In this document: piece after piece, positions 6,922-13,608 of the stretch | Position numbering within the stretch: the stretch's first letter is position 1 | Layout: each line of letters begins with the position of its first letter | Assembly (NCBI GenBank): GCA_910586825.1 | Contig: CAJUJF010000028.1 | Span: 1-14,320, forward strand | Length of the DNA: 14,320 nt | Reading direction: 5' to 3' | Source: an uncultured Christensenellaceae bacterium | GTDB lineage: Bacteria > Bacillota > Clostridia > Christensenellales > Borkfalkiaceae | Notes under the pieces: model-generated | Database searches by the model: none | Seen by the model: the letters and a program-made list of their open reading frames with translations, nothing else | Told to the model about the DNA's origin: nothing | Program-made: the position numbers and the translations under genes

Positions 6922-9900
6922 TCCCCCTCCTTCGCGCGCTTCACGACCGAAACGATATCGGCGCAACGCACCGACTCTTCTTTCCGCGGCGCGCCCGTAA
7001 ACCCGCACGCGCCGAGGCACTTGCAATAGGCGCACGCGTCGCCGTAGGGCGAGGGCGCGACGTTCCCGTCCCGCATCTCGTCTTCCGCGCGTGCGGAGAG
7101 CAGTTCGGCATAATCCAGAAACTCCTCGAACCGATCCTGTTCCATGCCCTTTTCCGTTCTTCCGCCGCCCTCGAAAAACGCCGACTTTTCCCCTTCTTTG
7201 CGCAAGGAATCCATCAGCGCAAGCACTTCGTCCTCTTTCGAAAAGAACCCGCTCATGCGATACTTTTCTTCCTGCGTTTTCGTGAACTCGTCCGCGGCGG
7301 GAAAGTAAAACGCTCCCGCGGGCTTTCCGCCCGCGCGCGCCGCGGAAAGATAGAGCTGCAACTGCACTTTCCTGCCCGTATAATAGGAGAGCGGGGTGTC
7401 GTCCGTCTCGCCTGTTTTATAATCGATGATCCGCACGTACTCGCCCGCCTCGTCCACGCGGTCCGCCTTTCCGCTCATGCGCAGCGCGGGCATCGTCAGT
7501 TTCACTTCCGTCCCGCGGACGCGGAAACCCGATTGCGCGATCTGACGGTATGCGGCGGTCGCCGCTTCGGCGGCTTCGCGGACCAGCCGTTCGCCCGTGT
7601 ATGCGCCCGCCTGCGTGTCGGTAAGCGAAACAAACCGCGGGCTGCCGAGCAGTTCCCGACCCGCTTCGACCGCCCTCAGGCGGCATTCTTCTTCGCCCGT
7701 CAATTCGTTGAACAGCACCGCGACCCGTTCCAGAACGGCATGCACGAAGGTGCCCGCGTCGGTGTCCAGTACCGTTCTCTCCTCCCGCTCCCGAAGCCTG
7801 AGCGCCCGCACGGCAAAGCTCTTGTAGGGACAGACGAAATAGTTCTCGATCAGCGTCGGAGAAGCGTCGCGCGAGAAATACAGTTCCGCCGCCTGCGGGA
7901 CGCGTTCCTTCTCCCGTCCCGACAAAAGTGCTTCGAGCGCCTCTTCCCCGATGCGGGATTTTAACAACGTATACAGCGCGGAAAACCGCCCGTCGGCGTA
8001 TTCCCGTCCCGACGCAACGTCCTGCTTCAATGCGATAAGTTCCAAGAGCGCGGGCGCATATTGCGTGCAGTTGTAGGGATACAGCGCGGGCATGGGTGCC
8101 GTCTGAAAGATTTTTTCCGCACAGGAAAGGATCTCGCTCTCCCCCGTTTCCGCATCGCCCGCCCGCAACGGTCGGCTGAGATAGAGGGCGCGGCGGAAAG
8201 AGCAGACGTTGAGCGCGATGCTCTCCCGCGCCCGCGCGTTGACCGTGGCGATCGCGGGTTCGATCTCGACCGCAAGCGCGGACAGCTTGCCGATGTCCCC
8301 GTCGGAAATCAGCGCGGTGTCCGCGGAAACCCGCGGCAACGCGTCCGTCAGCCCCGTGCAGAACAGAACTTCCGCACGCGCAAATTTACTCTCCGTGATA
8401 TCCCCGACGAACACCGCGTCCGCAGACTGAGGAATGACGGAAACTTCGAGCGCGTCCAATCCGCCCGACAACAGCGCGACAAATTCCCGCACCGTGAGCG
8501 TCAGCCCGCCGGCAACCGTCTCCGTTTCGGCAAGCACCCCGTCGAGCGGAGCAAGCGAGAGAAATTTCTGATCCTCTCCCGAAAGTCCGTCCGTCAGCGT
8601 CTGCGTGACCGCTTCGCCGCCGACAAGTTCGTAAAGCGCGCGCACGGCGTCGGCATAACGCTTGCCCGTTCCCTTGGCGGGAAACAGCGCAAGACACGCG
8701 AGCATTTTTTCGCGGCAGGCGATCAGTTCGTCGCGGCCGTATCCTTTCACCGCTTCCCCTTCTTTGATCGCCCTGCGGATTCCCCCGCGGTATCCGCCGT
8801 ATTTGAGCAGATAGTTGCGGTAATTATCTCCGTTCCCGAAATAGACGTTTGCGGCGACCGCGTCCGCCGAAAGGGGTAAGCCACCGTCCGCCGCCGCTTC
8901 GAGACAGGCAAGCGCGAACGCGCAGAACGGATGCTGCGAAAAGGATTTGCGGCGGTCGGCAAAAAACGGAATGCCGTGCGCGCGGAAATATTTCTCCGCG
9001 AGCAGGAAACTGTTTTTATCGGGAACCAGCACGGCAAAATCGCGATAACGCAACCCGTCCTCCGCAACGTGTTTGCGAATGAGCGCGCAGACGGCGCCGA
9101 ATTCTTCCGCGTCGTCGGAAGCGCGATAAGTTCTGATGCAATCGGTTTTTTTCGCGCCGCGCAGGTAACGTTCGGGAGAATAAAGTCCGTCGCGCAAAAT
9201 CAACGCGTCGTCGGCAAGCGAACAGGGCACGGAAGATCTGCGGACCCCGCCGTATTCCGCGGCGACTCTTTCAAAGCCCGCCGCGCCCTCGTTGGTATAC
9301 GGTTCGCCGTCGCCCGCAAGAAAGATCCCCGTTACGCTGCGGGCGTGTTCCATCGCGGCGCGCAAGCCCTCCCGCGCCTGCGCGGTGAAGGAGGGAAAGG
9401 CAAAGAAAAATACGTTGCCGTCCGCCAACGCGCCCGAGGCGATCTTTTCGGGCAACAGCGCGAGATAGCCGTTTTCGTCGAGCAGCCCGCGTTCGCGGAG
9501 AAATTCTTCGTATGCTTCGAGCACGAGCGCGAGATCTTCGAGCTTCGCGCGCAAAAGCCCCTCCGTCTCCAACGCGCCCGCGCGCAATTTTTCCGCGCTC
9601 ACGCGGGACGCCGCAAGCTGGGCGATCGTCTCGTAAACCGCCTGCGCGCTGCCGTTCTTAAAACAGCGGAGTTCGCCGCTGCGGGCGGAGAGAATGGCGG
9701 AGACCGCCATGACCGAACCGTATTTGGACAGCACTTTCCGATCGGAAGAGAGAAAGCGCGCGAACGTAGATACTTCGGTCAAAAACGTTCCGCCGTTTCC
9801 GCCGAGTACCGCATGCTCAGCAAGCAGGGTGAGCCTGTCCTCGCAAAATATGAAATTTTTCCCGCCGCGCGATTCGTTTTCGGCAACGCGCGCGGCAAGC

Positions 9901-9947
9901 GCCGCTAGCGCGTCGTCAAGCGTGGGGGCTTCGATGAGATTGATCAT
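6918..9947 (-). CDS. addB: ATP-dependent helicase/nuclease subunit B (AddB)
   Basis: AddB is the partner of AddA: it carries the second nuclease domain and an iron-sulfur cluster and, in studied homologues, recognises Chi. The product is 1009 residues from the ATG at 9947. The cluster cysteines are visible as C706 (in FVCPYKSFA) and C972/C975/C981 (in CAYCKCLGAC), matching the C ... C-x2-C-x5-C AddB pattern. The nuclease has H736 (FVHAVLERV), D829 (GKADRVD), D842 and K844 (IIDYKTG) and QLQLY near 862. The N-terminus (INLIEAPTLDDALAAL) shows no GxxGxGKT, so its helicase-like part is probably inactive for ATP. The start is uncertain: an in-frame GTG at 9971 adds eight residues but has no ribosome site, whereas the ATG has GGAG only 3 bases away. 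The stop overlaps the addA start (ATGA). The order addB-addA is that of Bacillota. Confidence 0.95.
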   Translation of the reverse strand: MINLIEAPTLDDALAALAARVAENESRGGKNFIFCEDRLTLLAEHAVLGGNGGTFLTEVSTFARFLSSDRKVLSKYGSVMAVSAILSARSGELRCFKNGSAQAVYETIAQLAASRVSAEKLRAGALETEGLLRAKLEDLALVLEAYEEFLRERGLLDENGYLALLPEKIASGALADGNVFFFAFPSFTAQAREGLRAAMEHARSVTGIFLAGDGEPYTNEGAAGFERVAAEYGGVRRSSVPCSLADDALILRDGLYSPERYLRGAKKTDCIRTYRASDDAEEFGAVCALIRKHVAEDGLRYRDFAVLVPDKNSFLLAEKYFRAHGIPFFADRRKSFSQHPFCAFALACLEAAADGGLPLSADAVAANVYFGNGDNYRNYLLKYGGYRGGIRRAIKEGEAVKGYGRDELIACREKMLACLALFPAKGTGKRYADAVRALYELVGGEAVTQTLTDGLSGEDQKFLSLAPLDGVLAETETVAGGLTLTVREFVALLSGGLDALEVSVIPQSADAVFVGDITESKFARAEVLFCTGLTDALPRVSADTALISDGDIGKLSALAVEIEPAIATVNARARESIALNVCSFRRALYLSRPLRAGDAETGESEILSCAEKIFQTAPMPALYPYNCTQYAPALLELIALKQDVASGREYADGRFSALYTLLKSRIGEEALEALLSGREKERVPQAAELYFSRDASPTLIENYFVCPYKSFAVRALRLREREERTVLDTDAGTFVHAVLERVAVLFNELTGEEECRLRAVEAGRELLGSPRFVSLTDTQAGAYTGERLVREAAEAATAAYRQIAQSGFRVRGTEVKLTMPALRMSGKADRVDEAGEYVRIIDYKTGETDDTPLSYYTGRKVQLQLYLSAARAGGKPAGAFYFPAADEFTKTQEEKYRMSGFFSKEDEVLALMDSLRKEGEKSAFFEGGGRTEKGMEQDRFEEFLDYAELLSARAEDEMRDGNVAPSPYGDACAYCKCLGACGFTGAPRKEESVRCADIVSVVKRAKEGE

Positions 9948-10012
9948 GGTCTCCGTTCCGCGGCGGATCACAAATGCGCAAACGTTTTACGCGGATCCCT
10001 GCGGATACACGT

Positions 10013-10021
10013 ATTATAACA
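10013..10021 (-). promoter_or_regulatory. Extended -10 promoter of addB-addA
   Basis: On the minus strand TGTTATAAT (10021-10013) is a perfect extended -10 element. No good -35 lies 16-18 bases upstream (only GGGAAA-like sequence), which fits the reduced need for a -35 with an extended -10. Start of transcription is expected near 10006, about 60 bases before the addB ATG. It is arranged back to back with the lipoprotein promoter. Confidence 0.65.
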
Positions 10022-10059
10022 TATTTCACAAAATTTTCCCTTTATTTCAACGATTTATT

Positions 10060-10088
10060 TTTACAAACGGAGAAAAATATGTTATAAT
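10060..10088 (+). promoter_or_regulatory. Strong sigma-A promoter of the lipoprotein gene
   Basis: TTTACA (10060-10065), a 17-base spacer and TATAAT (10083-10088) preceded by TGT make a near-consensus promoter with an extended -10. Transcription should start near 10095, giving a leader of only about 20 bases that contains the AAGGAG ribosome site (10104-10109). Confidence 0.8.
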
Positions 10089-10115
10089 CTCTTTCGAACC
10101 GATAAGGAGAACTCT

Positions 10116-11093
10116 ATGAAAAAGAAAAGTCTTGCGGCGCTTTCGCTGTTTTTGCCGCTTACGATTTTATGCGCGTGCGGAAGCACCCCTACGCAGGCGT
10201 TCAGCGCAAACTGGTACCGCGATACTTCGATCCGCGATATTATGAGCGGAAAAACCGAGAAACTCGCCTACGAAGTCACGTTCGAACCCAAGGATACGAA
10301 ACCGCTTTCCGTTTCCTACGAAAAGGGAACGTATACGACCGAACTGACGGCGATGGCGATGCAACTTCCCGACAGCGAAAAAACGGAGACCGTTTACCGT
10401 TACGCCACCCGTCTCGACATCAAGGGAAAATATTCGTTAAACGGACAGGACGGGGACGTCTTTACCGATTCGGTGGAATCGACCGTATACTTCCGCAGTC
10501 TGTCCGGCGGCCTGCAACCGGTGTCGAGCACGAAACACGTTATCAGCACGTCGCCCACGGGAAGAACGGAAAAGCTGGAAGACGCTTACGTCACCTACGA
10601 CTATACTTACACCGTCAACTATAACGAAGCGCTGTCCAAAGCGGAAGTCAAACTCGATCAGATCAAACCGGCGGAGGCAAAACGGGAGAGAAAGGTATCC
10701 CTGAGCGGCGCCGTAAACTACTTCGACAACGAACAGCTGGAATTTATTCTGCGCGGGTTGGACATGACGTCCGCCGTGTCGCTGAAAACGATGAACCCGC
10801 TCGACTCTTCGATATCCCCCGTTGCGATCAAAGAAACGCCGAAGGAATCGTTGGAGACGATGACGTTCCGCGTCGGCGATACAACTGTTAACGAATCCAT
10901 TCCCGCTTATACATTCGCCTTCGGGTACAGTTCGGCAAACAGCGGACAAAATCTTACCCTCGTGTACGCGAAACGCTCGGCGGACAAGTCCAACAACCGC
11001 TTCCGCAACGTCATGCTGAAACGGACCGTGCCCGTTCTGCAAGGGTTGGGCAATCTGATCTATACCCTGACCGAAGCGGATTTTATCGACTGA
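10116..11093 (+). CDS. Predicted lipoprotein of unknown function
   Basis: This 325-residue protein begins MKKKSLAALSLFLPLTILCACGS: a basic n-region, a hydrophobic core and a lipobox-like LCAC with C21 as the likely lipidated residue. It should therefore be anchored on the outer face of the membrane. The C at -2 of the lipobox is unusual. The mature part is polar and rich in Thr, Ser, Lys and Tyr, with alternating patterns suggesting a beta-rich fold (for example EDAYVTYDYTYTVNYNEA). There are no further membrane segments and no catalytic motif that I recognise. The ATG at 10116 has AAGGAG 6 bases upstream and a strong promoter just before it. The gene is monocistronic and ends at an intrinsic terminator. 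It is divergent from addBA, but nothing suggests a shared role. Coding potential is strong; the function is open. Confidence 0.8.
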   Translation: MKKKSLAALSLFLPLTILCACGSTPTQAFSANWYRDTSIRDIMSGKTEKLAYEVTFEPKDTKPLSVSYEKGTYTTELTAMAMQLPDSEKTETVYRYATRLDIKGKYSLNGQDGDVFTDSVESTVYFRSLSGGLQPVSSTKHVISTSPTGRTEKLEDAYVTYDYTYTVNYNEALSKAEVKLDQIKPAEAKRERKVSLSGAVNYFDNEQLEFILRGLDMTSAVSLKTMNPLDSSISPVAIKETPKESLETMTFRVGDTTVNESIPAYTFAFGYSSANSGQNLTLVYAKRSADKSNNRFRNVMLKRTVPVLQGLGNLIYTLTEADFID

Positions 11094-11108
11094 ACTTCAT
11101 GATACGCC

Positions 11109-11142
11109 AAAGCGGATCGGAAATTTCCGATCCGCTTTTCTT
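11109..11142. terminator. Intrinsic terminator between the lipoprotein gene and hpt
   Basis: A perfect palindrome of 30 bases (AAAGCGGATCGGAAA at 11109-11123 with its complement at 11124-11138) is followed by TTTTCTTTT on the plus strand. It lies 15 bases after the lipoprotein stop and is a strong terminator for that gene. Being symmetric, it can also form in the transcript from hpt, which ends at 11158, though the U-tract on that side is poorer. Confidence 0.85.
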
Positions 11143-11157
11143 TTCGTAAACGATTCT

Positions 11158-11715
11158 TTATTTTTCGTACACGCTGTGTTTGAGAACGCCGATATACGGA
11201 AGATTGCGGTATCTCTGCGCGTAATCGAGCCCGTATCCCACGATAAACTCGTTTTCGATCTCGAAACAGGAGTAGTCCGCTTTGATATCCACCTGTCTGC
11301 GCGCGGGCTTGTCGAGCAACGTGACCACGGTAAAGGATTTTGCGCCGCGTCCGCCGAGCAGATCCTTCATCTTCTTCAACGAATGTCCGGAATCGACGAT
11401 GTCTTCCACCAGCAAAACGTCTCTTCCCGCGACGGGCGCGGCAAGATCCATGACGATCTTCGGGATCCCCGAACTTTCGGAAGTATGCCCGTAAGAGGAC
11501 ACCGTCATGAAATCCATCTGCACGGGCGTGTCCATCGCGCGCAGAAGATCGCAGAAAAAGACGACGCTTCCCTTCAATACGCTGATCGCGATCGGGGGTT
11601 CCGCGCAGTCGCGGTAACGCTCGTCAAGCCAAGCCGCCGCCTTCTTCACTTCGGCGGCGATTTCCTCTTCCGTGAGCATGATCCGCTCGATATCGGAATT
11701 CATGGTTTTGTTCAT
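11158..11715 (-). CDS. hpt: Hypoxanthine-guanine phosphoribosyltransferase
   Basis: The enzyme joins hypoxanthine or guanine to PRPP, forming IMP or GMP in purine salvage in the cytoplasm. The 185-residue product has all type I phosphoribosyltransferase landmarks: VLKGS (46-50, pyrophosphate loop), the PRPP motif VLLVEDIVDSGHS (100-112), LLDKPARR (133-140, with the base-contacting lysine) and VGYGLDYAQRYRNLPYIG (159-176). The length is normal for the family. The start is the ATG at 11715, with GGAGG (11729-11725) 9 bases upstream; an upstream extension to 11763 would overlap tilS and has no ribosome site. A second ATG at 11703 is less likely. The gene lies 35 bases downstream of tilS in the same direction, a pairing widespread in Bacillota, and is probably transcribed from the tilS promoter. 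No ftsH follows; the operon appears to end here. Confidence 0.97.
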   Translation of the reverse strand: MNKTMNSDIERIMLTEEEIAAEVKKAAAWLDERYRDCAEPPIAISVLKGSVVFFCDLLRAMDTPVQMDFMTVSSYGHTSESSGIPKIVMDLAAPVAGRDVLLVEDIVDSGHSLKKMKDLLGGRGAKSFTVVTLLDKPARRQVDIKADYSCFEIENEFIVGYGLDYAQRYRNLPYIGVLKHSVYEK

Positions 11716-11750
11716 AGTTTTTATCCTCCGTATTTTTCGGTAACGTCCCG

Positions 11751-13025
11751 CTATTTCTCGCATGCAAGATAAACGATCCGTTCCGTTTGTTCCGTCACTT
11801 TCACGGCGTCCGAAATTTCCACGCCGAATATCGCATACACGCTGTCGTCCTTAGCGACAAGCGGCAGTTCTCTCCCCGCGCGCGCCGAAATTTTTTTGTC
11901 CGTGAGATATTCTTTCAGCGACTTCCGCTTGCCTTTATAGGGCGTGAACACGTCTCCTTCCCTGCGCGCGCGTACGATCGCGCCCGACGGAAAAGCCGCC
12001 GCGTCCGCCCGCAACGCGCCCGCGGAAGCGGTCTCGCTTACGGAATACGCCCGTCCGTTCCATTGAAATGCGCCCGTGCAAAAGGGAATTGCTCTTTCCG
12101 CGGATTTCGGACGATAGATCACCACGAATCCGCCCTCGCGCGAGGCAACGATTCCCGACGGCAGATTTACGGCGCGCCCGCTCTGCAACGTTTTTAATCC
12201 CGCAATATCCCGCAGATTCGCGCTCGTGTAATCCTTTTCGCAGCCTAACGATTTCACGGCGAAAAGGCAAGCGCGGGAAAACAGCGGCGGAACAAGGTCC
12301 GCGGGGATGCGGAATAAATCTCCCTGTCCGATCACCTCTTTGCAGGCGAGCGATTGTAACAAATCGTCGTCCTCTTTCGCCCGCAACGCAAATTCCGCGA
12401 TATGCTTCGACGCGCCGTTTACCGCGCGGTCGAGCGCGGGCAACACGGAATTACGGATCGCGTTGCGCGCATACGAATCGTCGGCGTTGCTCTCGTCCGC
12501 AACGTATTCCAGCCCGTTTTCTTCGGCGTAGCGTTCGATTTCCGCGCGGTTGACGGAAAGGAACGGTCGGACGATGCCGTCCCGCTCGCGGATCGACGCC
12601 AAACCGGCAAGCGACGTGCCGCGCGCCAGCCGAAAAAGCGCCGTTTCGGCAAAATCGTCGCGGTGATGCGCCGTCGCAACGACGTCCGCCTGTCCGTCTT
12701 TCAAAATTTCCGCAAAACAACGGTAACGAAAATCCCGCCCTGCTTCCTCGATCCCCTTTCCGCTTTCTTTCGCGCGGGCGGGGACGTCTTCGGAAAAGAC
12801 CGACAGCGGGATCTGCCATTTTCGGCAGAGCTTTTCCACAAAAACGCGATCGGCAACCGACCGCTCGCCGCGGATCCCGTGTTCGCAGGTCAGCGCGGAA
12901 AGCGCGATTCGATGCGTTTCCGCCGCCCGCAGAAAGCAATGCAACAGGCACACGGAATCGACGCCGCCCGAAACCGCGACGCAGACCCGTTTCCCCGCAT
13001 AACGCTTTAAATCCGCAAGCTCCAT
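11751..13025 (-). CDS. tilS: tRNA(Ile)-lysidine synthetase TilS
   Basis: TilS attaches lysine to C34 of the CAU-anticodon isoleucine tRNA, using ATP, so that it reads AUA. The 424-residue product has the N-type PP-loop SGGVDS (19-24), CEHGIRGERS (47-56), GIEEAGRDFRYRCF (91-104), ATAHHRDDFAET (117-128), LARGTSLAGL (133-142), and VRPFL with DESNADDSYARNAIR (177-191). The C-terminal TilS domain closes with KSLKEYLTDKKI and VEISDAVKVTEQT. The length is typical of the family. The ATG at 13025 is the only possible start that keeps the PP-loop, since no other start codon lies nearby. It has no Shine-Dalgarno sequence, and the -10 box ends only 9 bases before it (see the promoter entry), so translation from a leaderless mRNA is predicted. 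It is followed by hpt. Confidence 0.97.
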   Translation of the reverse strand: MELADLKRYAGKRVCVAVSGGVDSVCLLHCFLRAAETHRIALSALTCEHGIRGERSVADRVFVEKLCRKWQIPLSVFSEDVPARAKESGKGIEEAGRDFRYRCFAEILKDGQADVVATAHHRDDFAETALFRLARGTSLAGLASIRERDGIVRPFLSVNRAEIERYAEENGLEYVADESNADDSYARNAIRNSVLPALDRAVNGASKHIAEFALRAKEDDDLLQSLACKEVIGQGDLFRIPADLVPPLFSRACLFAVKSLGCEKDYTSANLRDIAGLKTLQSGRAVNLPSGIVASREGGFVVIYRPKSAERAIPFCTGAFQWNGRAYSVSETASAGALRADAAAFPSGAIVRARREGDVFTPYKGKRKSLKEYLTDKKISARAGRELPLVAKDDSVYAIFGVEISDAVKVTEQTERIVYLACEK

Positions 13026-13034
13026 ATTGAAAGC

Positions 13035-13063
13035 ATTATACCATACTTATCAAACGATTGCAA
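13035..13063 (-). promoter_or_regulatory. tilS-hpt promoter, predicted leaderless transcript
   Basis: On the minus strand TTGCAA (13063-13058), a 17-base spacer and TATAAT (13040-13035) preceded by TGG form a near-consensus extended -10 promoter. The usual start point, 6-7 bases after the -10, is about 13028-13027, which leaves 2-3 bases before the tilS ATG at 13025. No ribosome binding site can fit. Confidence 0.8.
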
Positions 13064-13122
13064 GAATTTGCTTAAAATCATATTCCGAATATTGTATGTT
13101 CGCGCTTTGATTTTTCGGTCCG

Positions 13123-13159
13123 AAAAAAAGAACTGATCGCTTTAAGCAATCAGCTCTTT
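13123..13159 (-). terminator. Intrinsic terminator after the immunity-candidate gene
   Basis: An imperfect stem of about 14 pairs with two mismatches (arms around 13127-13141 and 13145-13159, containing CTGAT/ATCAG and GCT/AGC) is followed on the minus strand by seven T (13129-13123). It lies about 26 bases beyond the stop of the gene ending at 13185 and closes the Rhs-immunity transcript. Readthrough into tilS-hpt should therefore be low. Confidence 0.8.
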
Positions 13160-13184
13160 TAAATAAGTTTTGCTTTGGAACAAT

Positions 13185-13604
13185 CTACCGATTCTTTTTT
13201 CGATAAACGAGAAAATTAATAAACTCTAATACTCCCGTCGTCACGACAAAATATATCATATATGAAAGAAGAATCTTTGCGCACCAAACATCCCAATTTT
13301 CAAGAAAGAAACAACTAATGTTAATGAATATACAGATGCCTATTAAAAGAATATAATTACAGATTGTATACAAAAAAGATTCTAAATATACATATCTGTC
13401 GTAATTTTCTTCTGGGTTCCCTAACCCAGTAGTATTATAGCCGTTTACAGGAAAATACAATTTACATCTCGAAACATTTATTTTCTTTTGCTTGGAATTA
13501 TATTTTCGTAATTGTTGATTAATTATGCCTGAATATCTATAACATCCGAAATGTATTACTACCATCGTAATATTAAATAAAAGAATATCTAGTATCTTAA
13601 ACAT
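13185..13604 (-). CDS. Small membrane protein, candidate immunity protein for the adjacent Rhs toxin
   Basis: The product is 139 residues with hydrophobic helices at about 3-20 (KILDILLFNITMVVIHFG), 76-101 (very hydrophobic, I/F/C-rich) and 108-134. A basic and polar loop at 22-75 includes QLRKYNSKQKK. The tail YRKKNR is basic and probably cytoplasmic. The ATG at 13604 starts 4 bases after the stop of the Rhs gene, so the two are almost certainly co-transcribed and probably coupled; only a weak GGG precedes the start. The region is extremely AT-rich compared with the rest of the window, which suggests acquisition by transfer. A small gene directly after an Rhs tip is usually the cognate immunity gene, and a membrane location would suit a toxin acting on membranes. 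This role is inferred from position; I recognise no family. Confidence 0.75.
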   Translation of the reverse strand: MFKILDILLFNITMVVIHFGCYRYSGIINQQLRKYNSKQKKINVSRCKLYFPVNGYNTTGLGNPEENYDRYVYLESFLYTICNYILLIGICIFINISCFFLENWDVWCAKILLSYMIYFVVTTGVLEFINFLVYRKKNR

Positions 13605-13608
13605 TTTA

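Noticed and set aside
6922..7035. N-terminal extension of AddA by 38 residues
   Set aside because: It would lie wholly inside addB, reads as Arg-rich shadow sequence, and ignores the strong GGAGGGGG ribosome site and the ATGA overlap at 6921-6918.
8931..9908. Plus-strand open frame of 325 codons inside addB
   Set aside because: It is antisense to addB, with no ribosome site and an arginine-rich shadow composition.
11716..11763. N-terminal extension of Hpt upstream of 11715
   Set aside because: It would overlap the end of tilS and has no ribosome site, whereas GGAGG lies 9 bases before the ATG at 11715.
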